The notes under the pieces are model-generated. The model was not told the DNA's origin. It did no database searches and saw nothing but the letters and a program-made list of their open reading frames with translations. A program made the position numbers and the translations under genes. A DNA stretch of 12,241 bases from Candidatus Omnitrophota bacterium. Lineage in GTDB: Bacteria; Omnitrophota; Gorgyraeia; JABMRN01. The DNA lies in the NCBI GenBank assembly GCA_028702395.1, contig JAQVOV010000007.1, positions 1 through 12,241 of the forward strand. Direction: 5' to 3'. This document shows positions 1 through 7,401 of the stretch, piece by piece (positions within the stretch are counted from its first letter, which is position 1; each line of letters begins with the position of its first letter).

Positions 1-22
1 TCCTTACTTCTGTTATTTGCAT
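1..22 (-). CDS. spoVG: Probable SpoVG, first 7 codons only
   Basis: Only the beginning of this gene is in the window; it runs off the left edge. The visible peptide is MQITEVR, which matches the usual opening of SpoVG (Met, one or two polar/hydrophobic residues, T-[DE]-V-R). SpoVG is a small site-specific DNA/RNA-binding regulator of about 85-100 residues. A well-placed Shine-Dalgarno sequence, AAAGGAG, ends at position 31, eight bases before the ATG, so a real gene starts here. The neighbour supports the call: spoVG follows ispE (with or without purR between) in many bacteria, and here the gap to the ispE stop is 23 bases. Seven residues cannot prove the family, so this rests on synteny plus a short match. 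Confidence 0.55.
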
Positions 23-45
23 TTCCTTTTCTCCTTTCCAAAGAA

Positions 46-927
46 TCAGTAAGTTTCTGCTTCGCTTATATACCAATCACTGGTAATCGAAAGCTTTTTT
101 ACACATTCATCTTTTGCCTTTAAAGCTTGCCCCATATCTTTGAAAAGCCCAAAAACACTTGGGCCACTTCCTGAAACCATGGCTTTAAAAGCTCCTTGTT
201 CATACAAAAAATTCCTTATTTCCCTAACAACAGGCTCTTGCTTTTGCACAGCCTCTTCAAGATCATTGAAAAAACATGACCCTTGCTCCTCTTGATTTAT
301 CTTTTCTCCGTTTTTAGGTCGGAATATTGTATCAATACACCCTTTTCTTGTCAAGTTCAAAGAAAAATTTTTATACCTTGCATATACATCTTTCGCTAAC
401 ACTTCTTTATCCGGACAAACAATAAGGTGATAAAATATTTTCTTCTCTTGTATAGGCTTAATGACGTTTCCTCTTTCTGTACCTATTGCGAAGGCTGTGT
501 TATATAAAAAAAAGGTTACATCAGAACCTATAGCATTTGCTATATCTATTAGCTCTGGCTGTAATAGTCTGTTATCGTATAGCTGATTTAGCCCTTTGAT
601 AACTGCTGCTGCATCAGTAGACCCTCCTGCCATACCTGCTGCAACAGGAATATTTTTTTGGATATGTATCTTTACCCCTCCATTGATCTTTGTTTTATCA
701 AAAAATTTTTGAGCTGCTTTATAGCAAATATTTCTACTATCAATAGGAACATTAGGATTAGAACAACTGATCTCTATGTTTTGATCTGCTTTGGATATTG
801 TGATCTTATCACAAATAGAAATTCTTTCAAAAAGAGTTTCTATTTCATGAAAACCATCTTCTCTTTTACCCTTGACCTTAAGAAACAAATTAATCTTTGC
901 CGGAGCATCTATTGTCAGTGTATTCAT
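46..927 (-). CDS. ispE: 4-diphosphocytidyl-2-C-methyl-D-erythritol kinase
   Basis: IspE phosphorylates the 2-hydroxyl of CDP-methylerythritol in the cytoplasmic MEP route to isoprenoid precursors. The 293-residue product has the normal family length and the GHMP-kinase layout. It opens with the family signature APAKINLFL (residues 8-16), with the catalytic Lys at 11. The glycine-rich ATP loop PVAAGMAGGSTDAAA is at 94-108, a GSDVTFFL block with the catalytic Asp at 136, and the C-terminal GHMP motif SGSGPSVFG at 252-260. The ATG is fixed by the signature eight residues in; upstream the frame stays open through the heptamer array to a TAA at 979-981 but has no ATG, GTG or TTG. No Shine-Dalgarno sequence precedes it: the array ends three bases before the start. 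A promoter candidate lies at 976-1003. Probable spoVG follows, 23 bases downstream. Confidence 0.95.
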   Translation of the reverse strand: MNTLTIDAPAKINLFLKVKGKREDGFHEIETLFERISICDKITISKADQNIEISCSNPNVPIDSRNICYKAAQKFFDKTKINGGVKIHIQKNIPVAAGMAGGSTDAAAVIKGLNQLYDNRLLQPELIDIANAIGSDVTFFLYNTAFAIGTERGNVIKPIQEKKIFYHLIVCPDKEVLAKDVYARYKNFSLNLTRKGCIDTIFRPKNGEKINQEEQGSCFFNDLEEAVQKQEPVVREIRNFLYEQGAFKAMVSGSGPSVFGLFKDMGQALKAKDECVKKLSITSDWYISEAETY

Positions 928-930
928 GGT

Positions 931-972
931 TTTCGTATTTCGTATTTCGTATTTCGTATTTCGTATTTCGTT
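931..972. repeat. Heptamer tandem array, six units of TTTCGTA
   Basis: Six consecutive 7-base units read on the plus strand as TTTCGTA, five perfect copies and a last TTTCGTT. On the coding strand the unit reads TACGAAA. The array ends three bases before the ispE start codon and fills the place where a Shine-Dalgarno sequence would be expected. It overlaps the expected transcription start of the promoter candidate at 976-1003, so it would make up nearly the whole ispE leader. The units are direct, without spacers. Confidence 0.95.
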
Positions 973-975
973 AAA

Positions 976-1003
976 AATTTAACGTGGTTTTTTCATTTGT
1001 CAA
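976..1003 (-). promoter_or_regulatory. Candidate sigma70-type promoter for ispE
   Basis: On the minus strand a perfect TTGACA (-35, plus-strand 998-1003) is followed after 16 bases by TAAATT (-10, 976-981, 4 of 6 consensus positions). Transcription would start near 969, inside the heptamer array, and run into ispE about 40 bases later. It lies in the 155-base gap between the transketolase C-terminal subunit and ispE, where a new transcript is plausible. The -10 element is weak, so confidence is moderate. Confidence 0.5.
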
Positions 1004-1082
1004 GAGTCTAAGCCGGACTTTTTAAAAAACTTTTCCTTTAGCTTCTTTTTAGAACGTTCCACTACGATATACTAAAATCCTT

Positions 1083-2036
1083 TTATCTCTTTATTTTCTC
1101 TTTAACAGCTTGCTTTGCTGCTTTAACAATATCTTTTGCTGTAAGTCCAAAAAACTTATATAAGGCTTCTGGATCTCCAGATTCGCCAAATCTATCTTTA
1201 ACCCCTACCATCTTCATTATAACTGGGTGTTTTTGAATCATCACTTCGGCTATTGCACTACCAACGCCTCCTGCAAGAGTATGCTCTTCAACTGACACAA
1301 TTGCTCCTGTTTCTTTTGCTGCTCGTATTATAGCTGCAGAATCTAAAGGCTTAATAGTATGCAAGTTTATAACTGTTGCACTTATTCCCTGTTTTTGTAA
1401 CTCTTCCCAAGCAAGAAGAGATTCATATACCATGTGCCCGCATGCAAAGATCGCCACATCTTTTCCTTTTTTTAGGACATTTGCTTTGCCTATAACGAAC
1501 TCTTCTTTTTCTGTTGTGATAACAGGGGAGCCGCTTCTTCCTAATCTTAAATAAACTGGTCCCTGAGTTTCTGCTGCTTTTATAGTTGCTTTTTGTGCCT
1601 CAATGGCATCACATGGCACGATGACTTTCATATTAGGCAATATTCTCATAAGGGCAATTTCTTCTATTGCCTGATGAGTCGCTCCGTCAGGACCTACAGA
1701 GATCCCTCCGTGTGTCCCTGCTATTTTTACATTAAGGTTCATATATGCGGCTGATACTCTTATCTGATCCCATGCTCTTCCGCTTGCAAACACTCCAAAA
1801 GAACATGCGAACGGGATCTTTCCTGAAAGCGCAAATCCTGCTGCAGTCCCTATCATATCCTGTTCTGCTACTCCAAGATTAAAAAGTCTTTCTGGAAATT
1901 CTTTTTGAAACCACCCTGCACGGGTGGAATCTGTAAGATCTGCAGATAGAACTACTATGTTTTTGTTCTTTCGCCCTAATTCAACTAACCCTTTCCCAAA
2001 TCCATCTCTGGTAGATATCATTTTTTTCTGTGTCAT
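1083..2036 (-). CDS. Transketolase, C-terminal subunit
   Basis: This is the pyrimidine-binding plus C-terminal half of a split transketolase, which works as a complex with the N-terminal half encoded at 4888-5745. Transketolase moves two-carbon ketol units between sugar phosphates in the non-oxidative pentose phosphate pathway. The 317 residues match the usual length of this subunit (about 310). The cofactor-activating glutamate is E58 in GVAEQDMIG (55-63), followed by the SFGVFASGRAWDQIR block (79-93) typical of the Pyr domain; the transketolase C domain occupies roughly 190-310. The ATG has an AAGGG Shine-Dalgarno sequence about seven bases upstream and sits 12 bases after the lipoprotein gene. 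Oddly, it is separated from its partner gene by two unrelated genes. A paralogous 1-deoxyxylulose-5-phosphate synthase half is less likely, because the partner is clearly a transketolase N subunit. Confidence 0.93.
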   Translation of the reverse strand: MTQKKMISTRDGFGKGLVELGRKNKNIVVLSADLTDSTRAGWFQKEFPERLFNLGVAEQDMIGTAAGFALSGKIPFACSFGVFASGRAWDQIRVSAAYMNLNVKIAGTHGGISVGPDGATHQAIEEIALMRILPNMKVIVPCDAIEAQKATIKAAETQGPVYLRLGRSGSPVITTEKEEFVIGKANVLKKGKDVAIFACGHMVYESLLAWEELQKQGISATVINLHTIKPLDSAAIIRAAKETGAIVSVEEHTLAGGVGSAIAEVMIQKHPVIMKMVGVKDRFGESGDPEALYKFFGLTAKDIVKAAKQAVKEKIKR

Positions 2037-2048
2037 TTTTTTCCCTTG

Positions 2049-3158
2049 TTATGTTACCTTTGGTTTTACACCTCTAGCGGTATTTCCTCTTAAAGTGCCT
2101 GCATCTTGGTATGGCATCTGCACAACTATTACCTCTTGAGATTGTTTTTTTATTTTCCCCTTGTTGATGCCTTTTAAAACATCAGCTATCTTTATCTTTT
2201 TTTTCTTATACTTATAAAGATCCATTTTTGTTATAAGAAGAGTGTCTTTTGTGTTTATATCAAAGATCTTTACAAATACAAAATCCTGAAAACCATATCC
2301 ATACAAGCATAGTGTTACTTCTTCTATTATATTCGTAAAAAGCTCTTCTTTGCTGATTTTTTGTCCCGCAACAGCCAACATTTCTTTTGTCTGGATATCA
2401 AAGGCTATATCAAAAAATGGCAGGTCATTTTCTACAACATATGCCCCTTCGATGTTCTTTATAAGAAGCTGTTTTTCAAGCTCTTTATTTTCCCGTAAGT
2501 TTATCCTTATCCTATACGCTAATTGTTCTGCCAGGAACTCCCCTAATGTTATTTCCTTTGCATAGAATTTATCGTTCCAATATCCGAATTCCTTCAAATT
2601 AGAAGGAGAGCTCCTGAAAAACTCGTCGATCAAAGATTCCTGCCATTTTTCTTCTAGATCATGTTTTGAAAAAATGCTTTTTATAGTTCTTTCTTTTTGT
2701 GATTGCGGATTAATGTTTATATCAAACAATGTCCTCTTAAAATATTCTCCTCTTGAAATATCCCCGTAAAAAGATCGTTTTACATCTTCTACATTCTTTA
2801 CTATAACTACTTGCAATTCAGGTAATCTGACATCTTGGACAATAATACAATAAAAATCAATACCTTTATCTGTGCTTAAAACAGCTCTTGATGAGACCAT
2901 AAGCACATTCTGTATTACCTCTTGAGCCTCTTCTGATAATCCAAAAGTCAGATCAAACAAGCTTTGCATAGGAATATATATGGCTAATGTGTTCCCGAAA
3001 ACTTCTGCTTTTGTATCAATGTTGAATTCCTCTTTACAAAGAACACCAACATGTTCCGCAAGTTTTTCTTTAGGATAAGAAGGTTCACATCCTTCAAGAA
3101 AAAATGCTGCGAAGAAAAGAGATACGATAAAACTTAATACAAATCTTTTTTTTTTCAT
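2049..3158 (-). CDS. Putative lipoprotein of unknown function
   Basis: I do not recognise a family for this 369-residue protein. It begins with a basic stretch (MKKKR) and a hydrophobic segment (7-20) ending in LEGC, with Cys at 24. That is a lipobox-like signal, although Glu at -2 is unusual, so it is probably a lipoprotein outside the inner membrane. The mature part is a mixed alpha/beta sequence with many alternating hydrophobic strands (for example around 95-122 and 285-315), a Lys-rich patch near 318-325 and no obvious catalytic motif. It starts three bases after the stop of the FtsH-like protease gene and has no well-placed Shine-Dalgarno sequence (AAGGA lies 17 bases away), so translational coupling to the protease is likely. 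Twelve bases separate it from the transketolase C subunit. Position suggests a partner or substrate of the protease, but that is inference. Confidence 0.8.
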   Translation of the reverse strand: MKKKRFVLSFIVSLFFAAFFLEGCEPSYPKEKLAEHVGVLCKEEFNIDTKAEVFGNTLAIYIPMQSLFDLTFGLSEEAQEVIQNVLMVSSRAVLSTDKGIDFYCIIVQDVRLPELQVVIVKNVEDVKRSFYGDISRGEYFKRTLFDININPQSQKERTIKSIFSKHDLEEKWQESLIDEFFRSSPSNLKEFGYWNDKFYAKEITLGEFLAEQLAYRIRINLRENKELEKQLLIKNIEGAYVVENDLPFFDIAFDIQTKEMLAVAGQKISKEELFTNIIEEVTLCLYGYGFQDFVFVKIFDINTKDTLLITKMDLYKYKKKKIKIADVLKGINKGKIKKQSQEVIVVQMPYQDAGTLRGNTARGVKPKVT

Positions 3159-3161
3159 ATT

Positions 3162-4799
3162 CTATTTATCTATGATCCTTTTCTGTACGTTACCATGTGC
3201 TTTAAAGATCTCCTCTATCTCATCATATTCCAGCTCTTCTTTTGCCAGAAGCTCTTTAGCGAATGTGTCCAAAAGAGATCTTTCCCTTGTAAGAAGTTCT
3301 TCAACTTCAGCAGCACAGTCCTTCAATATTTTTTGTGTGTCTTCGTTTAATGTTTCTTTTACTTTCTCAGACAAGAAGCTTCTGTTCTGTCCTGACATAG
3401 GGTCAATACCTACTAAACCAGAATAATCCCCTATTAGTCCTGATTGTCCCATGCCGAGTCTCCATATCATATCTGTAGCAACAGACATTGCTTTTGAAAA
3501 ATCTGAGGAAACCCCATTTGATGTGTTTCCGTAAACTATCTTTTCAGCAACAAATCCTCCAAGCGAGGATTTTATATCTGCGAGTAAAGTGTCTTTGTTA
3601 CGTGTTATTGTTTCTTCTCTTGGATTTTTGTAAACAACTCCCAATGCTCCTCCTCGAGGAATAATAGATGCTTTAAAAACATCTTCTGTCGTATGTAATA
3701 AGTAAGTAACTATTAAATGACCAGATTCATGATAAGCTGTCATTTCTTTTTCAAGAGGCGTCATTGTAAGCTTATGTTTTATTCCAAGATCTATTCTTTC
3801 AAAAGCTGCGCTTATATCTTTCATTGATATTGCTATATGTCTATTCCTTGTTGCTATTATTGCAGATTCTTTTACAAGATTTGAAATATCTGCAGGGGTT
3901 TTCCCAACAGCCCTTCTTGCCAATTTTGGAATATTTATCTCTTCCGCAGTCTTAACTTGTCTAAGATAATATTCAAATATCTTTTCCCTGTCTTCCAATC
4001 CCGGAGCAGAAACATATAATTTTCTGTCAAATCTTCCAGGCCTTAAAAGGGCTTTATCCAAAGAATCCTCAGGGGCATTAGTAGCTCCGACGACAACTAC
4101 GTTTGCATCTTCATTAAGTCCATCCAACTCTACCAATAGCTGATTTTGCGTAGCATTTGTTTCCTGTCCCCCGCCGCCCCATGACATTGTTCTTTTTCTT
4201 CCTATTGCATCTAGTTCATCAATAAAAATAATACACCCGCCATATCCATATGCAAAATCTCTCGCTTTTTTGAATAATTTTCTTACCCTGGAAGCACCAA
4301 CCCCGACAAAAACTTCATTGAATTCGCTTCCTGACATTGAAATAAAAGGCAATCTAGCTTCTGTTGCCATTGCTTTTGCAAGATAGGTCTTTCCGCATCC
4401 TGGAGGACCAACCATTAATAGCCCTTTAATTACCTTTCCCCCAACTTTTACAAGCTTTGCCCTATCTCGTATTAGCTGTACAACTTCCCAGGCCTCTTGC
4501 TTAGCATCATCCATGCCTATAACATCTTTCCACTTTACTTCTATATCTTTCCCTTTAATAGGGGCTTTGTCAAGCTTTGCAAAACCTCCTCTGAGAAAAA
4601 TAAGATACATGAAAACAAAAATACCCGCATGAATACCTGACATTAAGAATTGTAAAGGCATTGTTGCTATGGTCATTTTTCTGTAAAATGATTCTAAGGA
4701 AGACAATCCTACAACCGTAAGTATAAGCAATACAATAACGATAATTGCTACTATGATCGGGACCTTGAACATCTTCATATACATTTTGATTCTTCTCAT
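3162..4799 (-). CDS. FtsH-like membrane AAA+ zinc metalloprotease
   Basis: FtsH-family proteases form membrane-bound hexamers that use ATP to extract and degrade membrane and cytosolic proteins. The 545-residue product shows the complete machinery. It has two membrane segments (about 13-33 and 49-70), Walker A GPPGCGKT (131-138), pore loop FVG (164-166), Walker B IIFIDELDA (190-198), the second region of homology with arginine fingers R253 and R256 in RPGR, zinc site HESGH (357-361) and third ligand Asp at 433 in SSDF, at the spacing expected for FtsH. What is odd is the N terminus: only about 15 residues separate the two membrane segments, where FtsH normally has a periplasmic domain of roughly 70. 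The protein is correspondingly shorter than the usual 600-650. A Shine-Dalgarno sequence AAGGAG precedes the ATG. It may be a specialised paralog and not the housekeeping FtsH; the rest of the genome would tell. Confidence 0.93.
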   Translation of the reverse strand: MRRIKMYMKMFKVPIIVAIIVIVLLILTVVGLSSLESFYRKMTIATMPLQFLMSGIHAGIFVFMYLIFLRGGFAKLDKAPIKGKDIEVKWKDVIGMDDAKQEAWEVVQLIRDRAKLVKVGGKVIKGLLMVGPPGCGKTYLAKAMATEARLPFISMSGSEFNEVFVGVGASRVRKLFKKARDFAYGYGGCIIFIDELDAIGRKRTMSWGGGGQETNATQNQLLVELDGLNEDANVVVVGATNAPEDSLDKALLRPGRFDRKLYVSAPGLEDREKIFEYYLRQVKTAEEINIPKLARRAVGKTPADISNLVKESAIIATRNRHIAISMKDISAAFERIDLGIKHKLTMTPLEKEMTAYHESGHLIVTYLLHTTEDVFKASIIPRGGALGVVYKNPREETITRNKDTLLADIKSSLGGFVAEKIVYGNTSNGVSSDFSKAMSVATDMIWRLGMGQSGLIGDYSGLVGIDPMSGQNRSFLSEKVKETLNEDTQKILKDCAAEVEELLTRERSLLDTFAKELLAKEELEYDEIEEIFKAHGNVQKRIIDK

Positions 4800-4820
4800 A
4801 AGCGATTCTCCTTATCTATT

Positions 4821-4855
4821 AGAGGCAAGAGGCAAGAAGCAAGAGGCAAGACAAG
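4821..4855. repeat. Heptamer tandem array, AGAGGCA units
   Basis: Four 7-base units read on the plus strand as AGAGGCA, AGAGGCA, AGAAGCA, AGAGGCA (4821-4848), followed by a degraded fifth, AGACAAG. On the coding strand the unit reads TGCCTCT. The array lies in the 88-base gap between the transketolase N subunit and the FtsH-like gene, directly upstream of the stretch holding the Shine-Dalgarno sequence of the latter. The rest of the gap shows no promoter or terminator that I can support. Confidence 0.88.
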
Positions 4856-4887
4856 GGTCTTTTCTCTTTTTATTCCAGCATCAAGCG

Positions 4888-5745
4888 CTAAACTTTTTCA
4901 TTTTTTTCTTTTAATATTTTAAAAGCCGCTTCCAATTCTTCAATGCCTTTCTCATATTGCTCTTTATTTGGAGCTACTCCATGCCATTCTACTTTATTTT
5001 CCATAAAAGAAATCCCTGCACCTTTTATTGTATTAGCAATTATAGCTTGTGGTTTGTTTTTTATTGTTCTGGCCTTATTAAAGGCCTCTATAAGTGAAGA
5101 AAAATCATGCCCATCTGCCTGGATAACCTCAAACCCAAAACTCTGCAATTTTTCAGAAAGGATCTCCATATCCTTAATATCACAACATGGACCATCTATT
5201 TGTAATTTGTTATGATCTACAATAAGACACACATTTTCCAGAGAATAATGAGAAGCCGTCATTGCTCCTTCCCAAATTTGTCCTTCATTCATCTCTCCGT
5301 CGCCAATTATACAATATACTCTAGCCTCATTTTTATCCATTTTATTTGCTAAAGCCATGCCGTTAGATATGGAAAGTCCCTGCCCCAAAGATCCGCTTGA
5401 GATCTCTACCCCAGGACAGTCTATGCTAGGATGTCCTTGCAGCTTACTTCCTAATTGTCTTAATGTCCACAATTCTTCTCGTTTAAAATAACCCCTATCA
5501 GATAAAATTGCATATAATGCTGGACAGCCGTGTCCTTTTGACAAGATCACTTTATCTCTTTTTTCCCATTTAGGTTCCTTAGCCTTATAATTGATCTCGT
5601 AATAAAATAAACATGTCATTATTTCCACTAAAGATAATGACCCTCCAGGATGTCCGCTTCCTGCAAGATATAACATCTTTAAAATATCTTTTCTTAGAGC
5701 TATTGCTTTTTTCTTGAGTTTGATCAGATCTTGTTCTTTTCTCAT
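4888..5745 (-). CDS. Transketolase, N-terminal subunit
   Basis: This is the thiamine-diphosphate-binding half of a split transketolase; the other half is encoded at 1083-2036. The 285 residues match the family's usual 270-285. Visible landmarks are SGHPGGSLS (30-38), SKGHG (69-73), the GHPS block (104-107), SGSLGQGLS (117-125) and the ThDP/Mg motif running from GDG (148-150) to Asn 179 (GDGEMNEGQ...NK). The ATG overlaps the stop of the upstream TPR gene by four bases (ATGA), which indicates translational coupling, and AAGGA lies a few bases upstream. The FtsH-like gene follows 88 bases later, with a heptamer array in between. In most genomes with split transketolase the C-terminal half follows directly; here it does not. 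Confidence 0.94.
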   Translation of the reverse strand: MRKEQDLIKLKKKAIALRKDILKMLYLAGSGHPGGSLSLVEIMTCLFYYEINYKAKEPKWEKRDKVILSKGHGCPALYAILSDRGYFKREELWTLRQLGSKLQGHPSIDCPGVEISSGSLGQGLSISNGMALANKMDKNEARVYCIIGDGEMNEGQIWEGAMTASHYSLENVCLIVDHNKLQIDGPCCDIKDMEILSEKLQSFGFEVIQADGHDFSSLIEAFNKARTIKNKPQAIIANTIKGAGISFMENKVEWHGVAPNKEQYEKGIEELEAAFKILKEKNEKV

Positions 5746-7265
5746 TTAGTCCTTTTACCCTTTTTTGTGCTGTTAACAGCTTTGTCTATTTTTATTTTTA
5801 TGTCTTTTCTATTTGGCTCCAGATCGATCACTTTTTGCCATATTTTTATAGCTTCTTTTGTCTGCCCAAGCAAATAATAGCTTTCGGCTAAATGATCAAA
5901 GCCTTCTACATTTTTTTCAATAAGCAATGCTCTTTCAAATATTTTTTTTGCTTCTTTAAAGCGCTCTTGCTCAAGGTATACTGATCCCAAATTATCTAAA
6001 TAATTATAATTATCCGGTTCTAATGAGATCGCTTTTTTAAACAAATGTTCTGCTTCTTTCAAATTATTTTTGGATTGCAAAAGCTTAACCCCTAGATAAT
6101 TATAAGCTTCATGAAAACCCTGCTTATATCCTAAAGCTTTTCTTAAACTTTTGTAGCACAAAAGATCTTGCCCTTGCAGATCATGTGCAACTGCCAGCAA
6201 ATAATAACAAAGCGCGTTTCTTTCGTTTTTAACTATTGCTTTACTTAAGCTTTGTATCGCCTGTTCAGGTTTATTATATAACAAATATAGATAACCTACA
6301 ACTATATATATTTTCTCCTGCCCTGTAAGGGAGATCTCCTCTAATAAAGAAAACCCTTTTTCTAAATTGTTCTGCTCTAAGCAGAAAATAGCATATGATA
6401 AAGCTACTGCTGTCTCCTGCGTATTGTTTGAAATTATCTGGTCATATAAAGTGTATGCTTTATCAATATTTTTTTGCTTTACATATATACGCGCTAACCC
6501 CTGAAGAGCTTCGATGTTAAAAGGATCTATTTTCAATATATCATTATATATACTTATAGCCTTTTTGAAATTACCGTTTTTAAAATATAGAGCGCCTAAA
6601 ACAACTAGGGCAGGAACGTTTCTTGAAAGATCTTGTTTTTGTAAATTCTCAATAGCTTTATCTGTTTGGCCTGTTTTTTCATAAAGAACGCTTATTTCCA
6701 AAAAATTATTACTGTCGCCTGTTATCTCGTGCAATTTACTATACTTGTTCAAGGCTTTTTCGTAATTTCCTTCTACAATATATATATCCCCCAGAGCTTT
6801 CAATGCTTTCGTGTTCAGTGGATCTACTTCCAATATTTTAAGATATCCTTCTATCGCTTTATCTAGTTGATGCAGTAAAGCATAGGCTGTTGATAATACA
6901 AAAAGGGAATATTGGTCTTTATCTGAAAGGGCCACTGCCTTTTCCAGGCAAGCAAGTGCGCTGTCAGCATCTGCCTCTATTAAAAGGTCGATCCCTTTTT
7001 TTGTGAGAATATAAGGATTGTTAGCTTCTTTTTCCAAGGCACGATCATACTCTTTAATAGCCAAAGAACGATTATTCTCATTGTCATAAATAACGCCCAT
7101 TGAAAAATGGGCGAGTATGTTTTTTTGTTCTTGTATTAGTCTTTTTTGTTGAGGAGAGTTTGCTGCATTTATTTGTGCAAAGCCGCTTTCCTGCAAACAA
7201 AAGAAAAAAGAATAGGCAACAAGTAACAAGAGCTTGAGATTGTTCTTACTCTTGATCCTTGCCAC
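5742..7265 (-). CDS. Exported TPR-repeat protein
   Basis: A 507-residue tetratricopeptide-repeat protein. It begins with a basic region and a hydrophobic core (LKLLLLVAYSFFF, 10-22), with a likely signal peptidase I site after GFA at 28-30, so it should be periplasmic or surface-exposed. About thirteen TPR units run from residue 50 nearly to the end. Typical A/G-Y and P-positions are clear in units such as EVDPLNTKALKALGDIY, KIDPFNIEALQGLARIY and SLEPDNYNYLDNLGSVY. The C-terminal tail is Lys/Arg-rich. TPR arrays are protein-protein scaffolds, and no enzymatic domain is present. The start is GTG, three bases after the stop of the small basic gene, with AGGT as a short Shine-Dalgarno sequence lying inside that gene's stop region; the signal peptide right behind it supports this start. 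The 3' end overlaps the transketolase N gene by four bases. Confidence 0.88.
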   Translation of the reverse strand: MARIKSKNNLKLLLLVAYSFFFCLQESGFAQINAANSPQQKRLIQEQKNILAHFSMGVIYDNENNRSLAIKEYDRALEKEANNPYILTKKGIDLLIEADADSALACLEKAVALSDKDQYSLFVLSTAYALLHQLDKAIEGYLKILEVDPLNTKALKALGDIYIVEGNYEKALNKYSKLHEITGDSNNFLEISVLYEKTGQTDKAIENLQKQDLSRNVPALVVLGALYFKNGNFKKAISIYNDILKIDPFNIEALQGLARIYVKQKNIDKAYTLYDQIISNNTQETAVALSYAIFCLEQNNLEKGFSLLEEISLTGQEKIYIVVGYLYLLYNKPEQAIQSLSKAIVKNERNALCYYLLAVAHDLQGQDLLCYKSLRKALGYKQGFHEAYNYLGVKLLQSKNNLKEAEHLFKKAISLEPDNYNYLDNLGSVYLEQERFKEAKKIFERALLIEKNVEGFDHLAESYYLLGQTKEAIKIWQKVIDLEPNRKDIKIKIDKAVNSTKKGKRTK

Positions 7266-7268
7266 TTT

Positions 7269-7364
7269 TTACCTATTCTTTTTTTTGTGTCTGTCTCTTC
7301 TTAGCCTTTTCTTACGCTTATGCGTGGCTATTTTATGTCTTTTTCTTTTTTTTCCGCAAGGCAT
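7269..7364 (-). CDS. AURKAIP1/COX24-domain small basic protein (mS38/bS22-like)
   Basis: This is a 31-residue, extremely basic protein beginning MPCGKKRKRHKIATHKRKKR; the rest of the chain is also mostly Arg, Lys and His. From memory of the family, very similar 30-35 residue proteins (MP-S/C-GKKRKRHK-ATHKRKKR) are annotated in several bacterial phyla as AURKAIP1/COX24 domain proteins. These are related to mitochondrial ribosomal protein mS38 and to mycobacterial bS22, a small-subunit component near the decoding centre. An excellent Shine-Dalgarno sequence, GAGGTGA, sits six bases before the ATG, and the stop is TAA. It lies 37 bases after hisG and three bases before the exported TPR gene, so it is probably cotranscribed with both. 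At this length it is easily missed by gene callers. A ribosomal role is inferred from family only. Confidence 0.88.
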   Translation of the reverse strand: MPCGKKRKRHKIATHKRKKRLRRDRHKKKNR

Positions 7365-7401
7365 TTATTGTCACCTCTTTCCTTTCTCGTATCTAGCAAA
7401 C

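Noticed and set aside
931..972. CRISPR array
   Set aside because: Units are 7 bases, contiguous and without spacers; this applies also to the arrays at 4821-4855 and 10431-10458.
658..1011. Plus-strand open frame of 117 codons over the ispE start
   Set aside because: It is antisense to the well-supported ispE and its C-terminal part encodes the heptamer array as a repeated RISYFVF pattern; no ribosome-binding site or family resemblance.
1005..1030. Rho-independent terminator after the transketolase C subunit
   Set aside because: AGTC/GACT can pair over only four bases and the T run is on the wrong side for minus-strand transcripts; the TTTTTAAAAA tract is not a GC-rich stem.
1052..1059. GAACGTTC palindrome as an operator
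   Set aside because: Eight bases only, unaligned with the promoter candidate, and within chance expectation.
7266..7268. Fusion or frameshift between the small basic gene and the TPR gene
   Set aside because: The small gene has its own strong ribosome-binding site and TAA stop, and the TPR gene begins with a complete signal peptide, so they are separate genes three bases apart.
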